From the NCBI RefSeq assembly GCF_010725485.1, contig NZ_AP022598.1, positions 5,394,001 to 5,458,000 on the forward strand: a DNA stretch of 64,000 nt. The letters are read 5' to 3'. Below the pieces are notes generated by a model, which was given only the letters and a program-made list of their open reading frames with translations, was not told the DNA's origin and made no database searches. Below, in pieces: positions 1-9,243 of the stretch. Every line of letters starts with the position of its first letter. Position 1 is the stretch's first letter. The position numbers and the translations under genes are program-made. This DNA comes from Mycolicibacterium parafortuitum. GTDB lineage: Bacteria; Actinomycetota; Actinomycetes; Mycobacteriales; Mycobacteriaceae.

Positions 1-2
1 AC

Positions 3-1067
3 ACCGTCGCCGTCGCCGAACTGGCGCACAGCCTCGGAGTCGACCATGTGACGTTGATCGGCTTCGAGGCCGAAAAGACCGGGGTGGTGCTGGCGGCGCT
101 GAATGTCGGGGACCAACCTGGTTGGGCGATCGGCGAGCGATTCACCCTCGACGACGACAGCGTCTGCGAGCAGGTTCAGCGCACCGGCGCGCCGGCCCGG
201 GTCGAGGACTACAGCACCACCGCGGGGGAGATAACGCTGCGACTGCGCACCCTCGGTGTCTGCGAGGGCGCGGGTGCCCCGCTGATCGTGGACGGCCGGG
301 TGCGCGGCGCACTGGTGGTGGGTTCTCATGTCCGGCAAGGGATTCCCGAAAGCGCCGAAGCGCACATCGGCGATTTCGCCGACCTCGTCTCGACCGCCAT
401 CGCGAACGCCGAGACGCGGGCAGAGCTGACCGCCTCCCGGGCGCGTATCGTCGCCGCCGCCGACGAGGCCCGACGCGGCTTCGAACGCGACCTGCACGAC
501 GGCGCCCAGCAGCGCATCGTGTCGTTGAGTCTGCAGCTGCGGGCCGCCGAAGCCGCGGCCGACGCGGATGAGGATCTGCGCGCCCAGCTCTCCGCCGCGG
601 TCGACGGTCTGGCCGGGCTGCATTCGGATCTGCAGGAGCTCTCGCGCGGTCTGCACCCCGCGGTGTTGTCCCGGGGCGGCCTGAAACCGGCGATGCGCAA
701 TCTCGCGCGCCGCTCGACAGTGCCTGTCGAGTTGGACGTCGCGGTGGAGCAGCGCCTGCCCGAACCGGTCGAGGTCGCCGCGTATTACGTTGTCGCAGAG
801 GCGTTGACCAACGTGGCGAAGCACTCCGACGCCGGGTCGGTCACGGTGCGGGTCGGAGTCGACGACGCCGGCGACCACGGCCGGGTCCTGCACCTGTCGG
901 TGACCGACGACGGCAACGGCGGAGCGTCCGCGGACGGCGGTTCCGGGCTGGTGGGTCTGCGTGACCGGGTCGAGGCGTTGTCGGGGTCGCTGACCGTGAC
1001 CAGCCACCCGGGTGACGGCACCAGCATCCGAGCGACTATTCCGGTCCCCGACGCAGCAGCGACCTAG
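3..1067 (+). CDS. GAF-domain sensor histidine kinase, NarL-type (5' end outside window)
   Basis: The reading frame is open to the left edge, so the N-terminus is missing; 354 residues are visible. The first roughly 130 residues look like a GAF sensory domain. They are followed by a HisKA_3 phosphoacceptor helix with the motif FERDLHDGAQQR (the His is the expected autophosphorylation site). A HATPase domain follows, with an N-box (AEALTNVAKHS) and glycine-rich G-boxes (DDGNGG, GSGLVGLRDR). This is the architecture of NarL/LuxR-partnered kinases, and no membrane segment is visible in the part present. The stop overlaps the convergent stop of the PTS EIIC gene by 3 bases. The cognate response regulator is not in the window. 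The signal sensed is unknown. Confidence 0.9.
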   Translation, partial: TVAVAELAHSLGVDHVTLIGFEAEKTGVVLAALNVGDQPGWAIGERFTLDDDSVCEQVQRTGAPARVEDYSTTAGEITLRLRTLGVCEGAGAPLIVDGRVRGALVVGSHVRQGIPESAEAHIGDFADLVSTAIANAETRAELTASRARIVAAADEARRGFERDLHDGAQQRIVSLSLQLRAAEAAADADEDLRAQLSAAVDGLAGLHSDLQELSRGLHPAVLSRGGLKPAMRNLARRSTVPVELDVAVEQRLPEPVEVAAYYVVAEALTNVAKHSDAGSVTVRVGVDDAGDHGRVLHLSVTDDGNGGASADGGSGLVGLRDRVEALSGSLTVTSHPGDGTSIRATIPVPDAAAT

Positions 1068-2668
1068 CCGGCAGGCGCTCGGCCGCGGCCGCTGTCCTCC
1101 GACGCCGCGACCGGACGCGGGGGTGGCGGGGGCGCGCCGGCCGGCGGCGGGATCTTCGGGTAGCTGCGCCCGGTGACGGTTCCGGTGTCGGCCGCCGACC
1201 CTCCGCCGACGCCCGCCGGCAGTGGACGTCCCGGTGACGGATCCCAGCCGGTGTCCACCAGCCGGCGTTGCACCAGGATCGCCAGCGCGAGCAGGATGAT
1301 GCCGATCATCAACATCGTCACCGTGCCCCATACCGTGCCGAGTTTGGCGGCATTGCCCAGAAGTATTCCGTACCAACCGAAGTCGGCGTCGCCGAAAGTG
1401 GTGTTCTCGGATCCGAAGGATCCCAGGACCCGTACCAGCAGCGCGGGCAGGAAGGTGATCAACAGGCCGTTGACGAAGCCGCCGGCGATGGCGCCGCGGC
1501 GACCGCCCGTGGCATTGCCGTACACCCCCGCCGCGCCGCCGGTGAAGAAGTGCGGCACCAGGCCCGGGAGCACCAGCACCCACCCGAACGCCGGTCCGAG
1601 CCACACCGACAGCACCGCGAGCCCGAGCAGACCGGCGACGAAGCTGGAGACGAACCCGATCAGCACGGCGTTCTGCGCGTAGGGGAAGACGATCGGCGCG
1701 TCCAGCGCGGGCACGGCACCGGGCACCACCCGCTCGGCGATGCCCTGGAAGGCCGGCACCAGCTCGCCGAGGATGGTGCGGACGCCGAACAGGATCACCG
1801 CGACGGCGACACCGAAGCTCAGCCCCTCGGTGACGCCTTTCATCAGATAGTTGCCGACGTCGACAGCCGCACCGGCTCCGGTGTCGTCGGCGAACGCCGC
1901 GAACGCGGTCTCCTGCCCGGCCGTGTTCAGGTAGATCAGCGAGACCACCAGATACATCAGCACCATCGACAGCGCGGTCGCGACCATCGAATCCCTGAGG
2001 AAGCGCAACGTTTCGGGGAGCTTGAGGTCTTCGGTGGAGCGGCTCTTGGAACCCCCGACCAGCCGACCGGTGATACCGGAGGCGATGTATCCCACGGTGC
2101 CGAAGTGGCCGATGGCGATGCTGTCGTCGCCGGTGATCCGTTTGGTCCAGGGCTGTGACAACGCGGGCAGTGACACCATCACCACCCCCAGCAGGAATCC
2201 GCCGAGCAGGATCACCACGGGCGTCTCGAGGCCGGCGGTGGCCAGCACGATGGTCAGCAGGGTGGCCATGAACAATGTGTGATGACCGGTGAGGAACACA
2301 TAGTGCAGCGGGGTGAAGCGGGCCAGCAAAAGGCTCACGGCGAAGCCGAGGATCATCAGCCACGCGACCTGTGCCCCGTACTGTTCCTGCGCGATTCCGA
2401 CGATGGCCTCGTTGGTCGGCACCACCCCTTGCGTGCCCGCGGCGCCCTGGATCATCACGCCGAGGGGATCCAGTGAGGCGACCACCAGGGTGGCGCCGGC
2501 GCTGACCAACAGGAATCCCAGCGTGGCCTTCAGCGCCCCACCGATCACCTGACCGGCGGATTTACGCAGTGCGACCAGACCGACCGCGGTGATGATGCCG
2601 ATCAGATAGGCCGGGACCGCGAGTATCTCGTTGACCAGGAATTCGGCGATGCCGACCAGCCAGTTCAT
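1064..2668 (-). CDS. PTS ascorbate-type transporter subunit EIIC (UlaA/SgaT family)
   Basis: A 534-residue polytopic membrane protein that resembles the UlaA/SgaT EIIC family through its whole hydrophobic core (for example FTPLHYVFLTGHHTLFMAT and GDDSIAIGHFGTVGY). In that family EIIC carries the sugar acid across the membrane while EIIA and EIIB pass on phosphate. After the last membrane segment, about 60 residues form a Pro/Gly-rich cytoplasmic tail (PPPAGAPPPPPRP) that the enterobacterial proteins lack. It lies 7 bases downstream of the EIIA-EIIB gene on the same strand, so the two form one operon. The substrate could be ascorbate or another sugar acid; the ulaD-F catabolic genes are absent from the window. 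Confidence 0.9.
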   Translation of the reverse strand: MNWLVGIAEFLVNEILAVPAYLIGIITAVGLVALRKSAGQVIGGALKATLGFLLVSAGATLVVASLDPLGVMIQGAAGTQGVVPTNEAIVGIAQEQYGAQVAWLMILGFAVSLLLARFTPLHYVFLTGHHTLFMATLLTIVLATAGLETPVVILLGGFLLGVVMVSLPALSQPWTKRITGDDSIAIGHFGTVGYIASGITGRLVGGSKSRSTEDLKLPETLRFLRDSMVATALSMVLMYLVVSLIYLNTAGQETAFAAFADDTGAGAAVDVGNYLMKGVTEGLSFGVAVAVILFGVRTILGELVPAFQGIAERVVPGAVPALDAPIVFPYAQNAVLIGFVSSFVAGLLGLAVLSVWLGPAFGWVLVLPGLVPHFFTGGAAGVYGNATGGRRGAIAGGFVNGLLITFLPALLVRVLGSFGSENTTFGDADFGWYGILLGNAAKLGTVWGTVTMLMIGIILLALAILVQRRLVDTGWDPSPGRPLPAGVGGGSAADTGTVTGRSYPKIPPPAGAPPPPPRPVAASEDSGRGRAPAG

Positions 2669-2675
2669 CGCACTC

Positions 2676-3458
2676 CTAGACGTCGTAGGAATCGCGCAGG
2701 GCGTCGTCCACTTCGGCGGTGGAGGTGAAGTTGTCGATCACCTTGACCGGTACGCCGACGTCGCCGAGCGTCCGCGCGATCTCGCCGGAGGTCAGGATCA
2801 GGTCGGCGCTCTTGGCCTTCCCCTTGGCCGAGATGGTGTCGGTGGCCTCGACGGTGATGAACGGCGCCCATCCCCAGGTCTGCAGCACCTGTTCCAGGGT
2901 GTTCTTCAAGAACAGGCTGGTACCCAGGCCGTTTCCGCACACGGTCAGGATCAGGTTGTTTGTTTTGGCCGGTGTCTGCGCCGCGCCGGCGGGGGTCTGC
3001 GCCACGGTTGACGTCGCGCCGAGCAGGGTCATCACCTCGGCCGGCGTGGTGGCCGCGTCCAGCGCAGCTCGCCGCGCCGGATCGCCGAGCACCTTCGCCA
3101 ACTGTGCCATCGCCGCGGTATGCGCCCCGGCGTCGACCGCGGCCAGCGCGACCACCAACGTCACCGGATCGTTGGTCTTGTGGCCGAATTCGACGGGATC
3201 CGCCAGCCGCACCCAGGACATACCTGTGCGATGAACCGCAGCGGAGGATCGCGCGTGCGCGAATGCGAAGCCCGGCGCCACGACGATGTAGGGCCCGTTG
3301 GATTCGACGTTGGCGATCATCGACTCGGTGTAGGCGGGATCGGCGATACCCGACTGCTCCAGCGGCCGGCCGGCCACCTTGATGGCGTCCTGCCACGTGT
3401 CGGCGGGCGCGTCGAGGACGACGCGCTCTTCGGAGAGCAACTCGGCCAACTCCGCCAT
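2676..3458 (-). CDS. PTS EIIA-EIIB fusion protein
   Basis: Counting from the ATG at 3458 the protein has 260 residues. Residues 1-147 resemble a fructose/mannitol-type EIIA domain with the phosphorylated histidine expected at His68 in FAFAHARS. A linker rich in Ala, Pro and Thr (about 149-166) follows, then an EIIB domain of the lactose/ascorbate fold with the phosphocysteine loop VCGNGLGTS (Cys174). It would pass phosphate from HPr through both domains to the substrate carried by the downstream EIIC. A GGAGG lies 2 bases before this ATG, which is close. The frame is open upstream to 3554, so a GTG start a few codons earlier is possible. The two-domain fusion differs from the separate UlaB and UlaC of E. 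coli. Confidence 0.87.
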   Translation of the reverse strand: MAELAELLSEERVVLDAPADTWQDAIKVAGRPLEQSGIADPAYTESMIANVESNGPYIVVAPGFAFAHARSSAAVHRTGMSWVRLADPVEFGHKTNDPVTLVVALAAVDAGAHTAAMAQLAKVLGDPARRAALDAATTPAEVMTLLGATSTVAQTPAGAAQTPAKTNNLILTVCGNGLGTSLFLKNTLEQVLQTWGWAPFITVEATDTISAKGKAKSADLILTSGEIARTLGDVGVPVKVIDNFTSTAEVDDALRDSYDV

Positions 3459-3619
3459 GACCTCCACAGTAACCACACCGCACGCTGTCCGGCGGCTATT
3501 CAGCGGCCCCGCCCGCCCGCGGGCGGTGGATCCGGGTAAAGGTTTACGCGCCATGGACTTTGGGGATCGGCGCGATGCAGTTTGACGCGGACGGCGAGCC
3601 CGTCGCGGTACGGTCGGGT

Positions 3620-5842
3620 ATGAGCAGGCCCGCCTCCCCCTCAGCCGGACGGCACGCAGTGGAGGTGGCCGCCCCCGAGATGCCGTTGGCGGTCAAGGCG
3701 GGGTTGGGCAGCGGCCAGTCGTTCTGGCGGACCAAGGCGGGGGCCGGATTGCCGGCCGCGACGCTCACCGACGGACCGCACGGTGTGCGGGCGCAAGCAG
3801 ATCCGGCAGACCACGCCGGGTTTGCCGAAAGCGTTCCGGCGACATGTTTTCCACCTGCCGCGGCGATGGCGCAGACCTGGGACAGCGCCCTGGTCGAGCG
3901 GGTGGCAGCCGCGATCGGCGACGAAGCCGGGGCGCTGGGCGTCGACGTCGTGCTCGGTCCGGGCGTCAACATCAAGCGCGATCCCCGCTGCGGCCGCAAC
4001 TTCGAATACTTCTCCGAGGATCCACTGCTGAGCGGCGTCCTGGGTTCCGCCTGGGTGCGGGGGGTGCAGTCGCGCGGCGTCGGCGCCTCGGTCAAGCACT
4101 TCGCGGCCAACAACACCGAGACCGACCGCATGCGTTCGGATTCGCGTGTGGAGCCGCGCGCGCTTCGGGAGATCTATCTCAGGAGCTTCGAGCGGGTCGT
4201 CACCGAGGCGCAGCCGTGGACGGTGATGTGCTCCTACAACAAGATCAACGGCGTCTACGCATCCGAGAACCGGTGGCTGCTCAGCGATGTCCTTCGGGGC
4301 GAATGGGGCTTTGCCGGCGCGGTGATCAGCGACTGGGGCGCGGTCGGCGATCGGGTTGCCGCGGTGCGGGCGGGTCTGGACCTGTCGATGCCGGGCGGCG
4401 ACCCGACCCAGGACGACGATGTCGTCGCGGCCGTGGAGTCCGGGGCACTCGATCCGGCCGATCTCGACGACTCGGCGCGCAGGGTTCTCGAGCTGCTCGC
4501 GCGCGCCGCCGACGCCCAACCGGGTGCCACCGTCGACCTCGACGCCCACCACATACTGGCCCGCGTGGCTGCCTCCCGCGCCGTCACTCTGCTCAAGAAC
4601 GACCTCGGTGTGCTGCCGTTGCGCCGAGACGCGCGGCTGGCCGTCATCGGGACACTGGCCGTGTGTCCGCGCTACCAGGGAGGTGGGAGTTCTCGTGTCA
4701 ACGCGGCGCGACTGGACATCCCGCTCGACGAGATCCGCGCGCGCAGCACCGGCGAGGTCGTCTTCACACCAGGCTACGACGACGATTCACCACTCGACGA
4801 CGCGTTGGTCGCCGCGGCCGTCGCGGACGTCGCGGTGGTGTTCCTCGGTCTTCCCGACGGCGAGGACGCCGAGGGAGCCGACCGCACCCATATCGATCTG
4901 CCCGCGGACCAACTGGACGTGCTGCGCGCCGTCACCGCGGTGCAGCCGCGCACCGTGGCCGTCCTGTTTCACGGCGGAGTGGTGCGCCTGGAAGAGGTGG
5001 ACCGGTTGGCCGCAGCCGTCGTCGACGGTGCGCTGCTGGGCCAGGGAGTCGGCGCCGCCATCGCCGATGTGCTCTTCGGCGTGGTCAACCCGTCGGGTCG
5101 GCTCGCCGAGACGGTCCCGCTGCGGCTCGCAGACGCACCGTCGTTCCTGAACTTTCCCGGCGAGCACTGCCGCGTGCTCTACGGCGAAGGCGTCTTCGTC
5201 GGGTACCGCGGCTACGACGCCCGCGCGGTCGAGGTCACCTACCCCTTCGGACACGGCTTGTCCTACACCACCTTCTGTTACGACGAGGCGCAGGTGCACC
5301 TCGACGGCGACACCGTGGTCGTCGAGGTGATGGTGACCAACACCGGCGCGCGCGACGGCCGCGAGGTGGTCCAGCTCTACGCCGCCAAGCACGGTTCGGT
5401 GATCTCGCGGGCGCCGCGGGAGTTGCGCGGATTCGCCGTGGTCGACATCCCCGCAGGCGGCACGCGCTGCGCGGTCATCCGTGTCGCCCGGCGCGAGTTC
5501 GCCTACTGGGACGACCGCGTGGACGACTGGGTGGTCGAAGGTGGCGCGTACACGTTGAGCGTCGGCGCGTCGAGTCGAGATATCCGCGTTACCACGGTCG
5601 TCCGCCTTGACGGCGACCTGCCCGTCCTCGAGGTCACCGCGATGTCGACGATCGCCGAGGCCCTGGCGCACCCCGACGTCGGGCCCCGGCTGATGACGAT
5701 GCTCCAGCAGTACGCGCCGGCCGGGGTCGAGGACGGTCCGGCCGGCACCGATGCGCTGCGGATGATCGCGTCGATCCCGCTCGGCCGGCTGCGGCTCTTC
5801 GGTGTGAGCCCCGACCTGCTTGCCGACCTGCTGCGGCCCTGA
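3620..5842 (+). CDS. Glycoside hydrolase family 3 beta-glucosidase-like enzyme
   Basis: About 740 residues with the three-part GH3 layout. The N-terminal barrel carries LTDGPHGVR and NFEYFSEDP, and the nucleophile motif VISDWG places the catalytic Asp at about residue 238. A C-terminal alpha/beta domain follows, then a fibronectin-III-like module (VVQLYAAK...RAPRELRGF). It should release terminal beta-linked glucose or a related sugar from oligosaccharides or glycosides. No signal peptide is seen, so it is probably cytosolic. The ATG at 3620 is chosen because upstream starts (TTG 3560, ATG 3575) add only a non-conserved extension. It diverges from the PTS operon across about 160 bases, suggesting linked carbohydrate use. 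The last 50 residues beyond the Fn3-like domain are extra. Confidence 0.9.
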   Translation: MSRPASPSAGRHAVEVAAPEMPLAVKAGLGSGQSFWRTKAGAGLPAATLTDGPHGVRAQADPADHAGFAESVPATCFPPAAAMAQTWDSALVERVAAAIGDEAGALGVDVVLGPGVNIKRDPRCGRNFEYFSEDPLLSGVLGSAWVRGVQSRGVGASVKHFAANNTETDRMRSDSRVEPRALREIYLRSFERVVTEAQPWTVMCSYNKINGVYASENRWLLSDVLRGEWGFAGAVISDWGAVGDRVAAVRAGLDLSMPGGDPTQDDDVVAAVESGALDPADLDDSARRVLELLARAADAQPGATVDLDAHHILARVAASRAVTLLKNDLGVLPLRRDARLAVIGTLAVCPRYQGGGSSRVNAARLDIPLDEIRARSTGEVVFTPGYDDDSPLDDALVAAAVADVAVVFLGLPDGEDAEGADRTHIDLPADQLDVLRAVTAVQPRTVAVLFHGGVVRLEEVDRLAAAVVDGALLGQGVGAAIADVLFGVVNPSGRLAETVPLRLADAPSFLNFPGEHCRVLYGEGVFVGYRGYDARAVEVTYPFGHGLSYTTFCYDEAQVHLDGDTVVVEVMVTNTGARDGREVVQLYAAKHGSVISRAPRELRGFAVVDIPAGGTRCAVIRVARREFAYWDDRVDDWVVEGGAYTLSVGASSRDIRVTTVVRLDGDLPVLEVTAMSTIAEALAHPDVGPRLMTMLQQYAPAGVEDGPAGTDALRMIASIPLGRLRLFGVSPDLLADLLRP

Positions 5843-5850
5843 TCGGTCTG

Positions 5851-6327
5851 TTATCCGGTCGCCACCGGCAGGTCCACCCTCAGCGATGCGTGCTCGTCGA
5901 GGATGTGGCGCAGCGTGGCGTCCATCGGACGCGCGGCGGCGAGGTCACGACCGAACCGGCTGTCCACCACGGCCACCGCCGCGTCGCGCAGCTCGGTCCT
6001 GTCCATCTCGTCGACGAGAGAGTCGAACAGTGCCGGCGGTGTGGCCAGGTAGTACAGCGCCCGGTGCGGGCTGTTGAGCTCCGCCGCGTAGAGGAGTCCC
6101 TGCTGGGTGATGACGAACAGCTCCGCACCGAACCGGGCGTCACCGGCTTCGGACCGGCCCCAGGCCTCGGCGGCGCGGTGACTCTGTTCCAACGGGTCCT
6201 GGACCGCGTCGGTCAGCGAGAAGATCCGCTCGACGTGCCGCCCACCCAGCCACGGGGACAAGTCGATCGGCGGCTGGAAATAGCGTCGGAAGACCTCGCC
6301 GAAGAAGTCGTACAGATGCTCGCTCAT
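5851..6327 (-). CDS. Conserved hypothetical protein
   Basis: A 158-residue soluble, acidic protein with no domain I recognise. The ATG at 6327 has a good ribosome binding site (GAGGAG, 5 bases upstream), which supports it as a real gene. It starts MSEHLYDFFGEVFRRYFQPP and contains no membrane segment or metal-binding cluster. It ends 8 bases from the convergent end of the GH3 gene and lies downstream of nrdF2 on the same strand, with 107 bases between. Its function cannot be inferred from the sequence. Confidence 0.7.
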   Translation of the reverse strand: MSEHLYDFFGEVFRRYFQPPIDLSPWLGGRHVERIFSLTDAVQDPLEQSHRAAEAWGRSEAGDARFGAELFVITQQGLLYAAELNSPHRALYYLATPPALFDSLVDEMDRTELRDAAVAVVDSRFGRDLAAARPMDATLRHILDEHASLRVDLPVATG

Positions 6328-6434
6328 CGCGGCTCCTCAACTCGACATCGCCTTCGAGTGTGCGCCGCGAAACACCGCCACGCCAGAACCGCCGCACAGA
6401 CGTCACAGAACGGCGCCCAGACGGGACGGGACCT

Positions 6435-7421
<987 letters not shown>

Positions 7422-7470
7422 TCACCTGGCTGTTTCTGCTGTCGCCCGGGAAACTCCCGCGGCGAGGTCA

Positions 7471-7518
7471 ACACTACAACTGGTGTGCGACATCCCCGCG
7501 CTATACGAGATGTTGTGT
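7471..7518 (-). promoter_or_regulatory. Tandem NrdR boxes upstream of nrdF2
   Basis: Box 1 at 7471-7486 is ACACTACAACTGGTGT and box 2 at 7503-7518 is ATACGAGATGTTGTGT; their starts are 32 bases apart. Compared with the known NrdR consensus ACACWATATATWGTGT, box 2 matches at about 12 of 16 positions and box 1 has both outer arms. Read on the minus strand, box 1 contains TAGTGT, a TANNNT-type -10 hexamer, so NrdR binding would cover the promoter. The nrdH upstream region carries the same pair with the same spacing. The nrdR gene itself is not in the window. Confidence 0.7.
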
Positions 7519-7540
7519 CTGGCGTGTCGCGGCCGTTTCC

Positions 7541-8287
7541 TCAGGACTCGCGGCGAAAGACCATTCCGCCGTGGTGCAGTTCGTCGTCGGAGACGAACGT
7601 CCCGTCGGCGGTGAACCCGCTGTCGTCCCAGTAGTCGATGCGGGTCCCGCGCACCTCGTAGCGGCCGGTGTAGGCGCCGACACGCCCACCTCTGGCCTCG
7701 TCGTAGCGACCGTCGGGCCGCAACTCCTGGCGGATGTGGCCGTCCGGGGTCACCCACATTCCCACGTACGGGTGTGCCGGGGTCACCCTTTGCAGCAATT
7801 CGTCGAGCGCGACGAAATCCAGATACGCGCTGACCCGGGACACGCGTTCGTCGCGCAGGGTCATCACCCAGACGTACTCGTTGACGTACGGCGCCCCGTC
7901 GCGCGCGGTGGCGACACCCCGCCACCGCGCGACCACGGTGTCACCGTCGGCGACCAGTTCGTGCACCTCGGCGCGGATCGGGCCGTCGAGCCGCGACACG
8001 ATGGGGCCGGCGCCGTCGCGCAGGAATTCGGCCCTGTTGGTGTAGGTCCTGGGCGCCTCGGCGCGCACCACGGTCCACTGCACGTCCTCGGCGAGAATCG
8101 CGTAGAAGCTGTCCTGCCCGCTCACACCGCGGGCGAATGCGTCACGGACCAGTTCGGTGTTTCGCCGTTCCTGCTCGCGTCCCGGTGAGCCGCCGGCGGT
8201 GCCGCTCACCGCGCAGCCCACCATCGTGGCGGCGACCAGTACGGCGACGACGACTGTTGCGGTGCGGCGCAAGGATTTCGGTGTCAT
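7541..8287 (-). CDS. Putative lipoprotein with SnoaL/NTF2-like and Atu4866-like domains
   Basis: A 248-residue protein. The N-terminus is basic (MTPKSLRRT) followed by a hydrophobic stretch and a lipobox-like end VGC, with the lipidated Cys at about residue 25, so it is probably exported and anchored in the membrane. Residues roughly 40-160 resemble a SnoaL/NTF2-like fold (RNTELVRDAFARGVSG...ILAEDVQW). The last 75 residues (YVGMWVTPDGHIRQELRPDG, then YWDDSGFTADG) match what I recall of the Atu4866 family, normally a stand-alone small protein. Its role is unknown. It lies between nrdF2 and the TetR gene, all on the minus strand. Confidence 0.75.
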   Translation of the reverse strand: MTPKSLRRTATVVVAVLVAATMVGCAVSGTAGGSPGREQERRNTELVRDAFARGVSGQDSFYAILAEDVQWTVVRAEAPRTYTNRAEFLRDGAGPIVSRLDGPIRAEVHELVADGDTVVARWRGVATARDGAPYVNEYVWVMTLRDERVSRVSAYLDFVALDELLQRVTPAHPYVGMWVTPDGHIRQELRPDGRYDEARGGRVGAYTGRYEVRGTRIDYWDDSGFTADGTFVSDDELHHGGMVFRRES

Positions 8288-8349
8288 GAACCCGACGCTA
8301 GGAGCGCGCGGCGGCACCTGGCAGGACCCAGCACTCCTAGGACCGGGCG

Positions 8350-9090
8350 TCAGGCGACCTGTTCGCGGCGCTTGACGCCTTCGTGCAGCGGCACGTCCGG
8401 GTCGATCTTGATACCCAGCACCTCGCAGGTGCCGTTGATGGAGCCGACCATGATCGTCGTCAGGTAGTCGATGAACTTCTCCGACGGCAACCGCCGCGGG
8501 CTGTCCTGTTCGGAACCCAGCCACCAGTCGGTGGCCGAGGCGGCGGTGCCGAAGGTGGCGAAGCCGGCCAGCTCGAACGCGGCGTAGTCGAGTTCCATCT
8601 CTTTGAGCTCGTTGTTGAACATGTCGGCGATGGCCAGCGTGATGTCGCGGCCCTCGTTGAGCGCCCGCATCGCCGACTCGCCCTGCTCGGCGAACCGCCC
8701 CTGCATCAGAAACCGCACCACGTTGGGGTGTTCGTCGACCAGCCGCACGTACTGCTGCACCGCGCGGAAGATCACGGTGCGAGCCGGGTCGGTGGCGATG
8801 TCGATCGACGGGAAGATCGCCGCCCACAGCATGTCTCGCATGCGGGTGCCGATGGCCTGGAACAGGTCGGCCTTGTCGGTGAAGTGCCGGTAGATCTTGG
8901 GTTTGGCGGTTCCGGCCTCCTCGGCGATCTCGCGCAGAGACACCTCGGGGCCGAGGCGGTCGATGACCCGGAACGCGGCGTCGACGATCTCGGCGCGCAC
9001 CTTCTTGCGGTGCTCGCGCCAACGCTCACTGCGGGCGTCCACTTTGACACCCGGTTCGCCGCTCGCGCGCGCTCTGGACCCTCGTCGCAC
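8350..9090 (-). CDS. TetR family transcriptional regulator
   Basis: A 246-residue protein with a TetR DNA-binding domain near residues 25-75: EIVDAAFRVIDRLGPEVSLREIAEEAG, then AKPKIYRHFTDKADLF as the recognition helix. The ligand-binding part is all-helical. The GTG start at 9090 gives the same length I recall for M. tuberculosis Rv3050c, which sits between nrdF2 and nrdE there. It is divergent from the geranylgeranyl reductase-like gene, with 153 bases between start codons, so it may control that gene or the lipoprotein downstream. The effector is unknown. Confidence 0.9.
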   Translation of the reverse strand: MRRGSRARASGEPGVKVDARSERWREHRKKVRAEIVDAAFRVIDRLGPEVSLREIAEEAGTAKPKIYRHFTDKADLFQAIGTRMRDMLWAAIFPSIDIATDPARTVIFRAVQQYVRLVDEHPNVVRFLMQGRFAEQGESAMRALNEGRDITLAIADMFNNELKEMELDYAAFELAGFATFGTAASATDWWLGSEQDSPRRLPSEKFIDYLTTIMVGSINGTCEVLGIKIDPDVPLHEGVKRREQVA

Positions 9091-9203
9091 CCGCTCACTG
9101 TACCCGCTGGGGCGGCGCTGACCTGCTCAGACCGCATCGTGGAGGCCGCGCGTGGCCAGAATGTGGGCAAAATCGCTCGGCGCGCGCGTTCAGCGGATTT
9201 GGG

Positions 9204-9209
9204 TACTAT
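9204..9209 (+). promoter_or_regulatory. Possible -10 element of the flavoprotein gene
   Basis: TACTAT fits the actinobacterial TANNNT -10 pattern and lies 34 bases before the ATG at 9244. That would give a short leader carrying the purine-rich ribosome site GAGAGAGA. No clear -35 element was seen. This is a position-based guess. Confidence 0.35.
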
Positions 9210-9243
9210 CTCCTGCGACAGCGCGGCTCAACGAGAGAGATTT

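Noticed and set aside
3844..5610. A 588-codon open frame on the same strand as the GH3 gene, in another frame
   Set aside because: It is Arg/Gly-rich, has no family resemblance and fully overlaps a clear GH3 enzyme; such frames arise from high GC at third positions.
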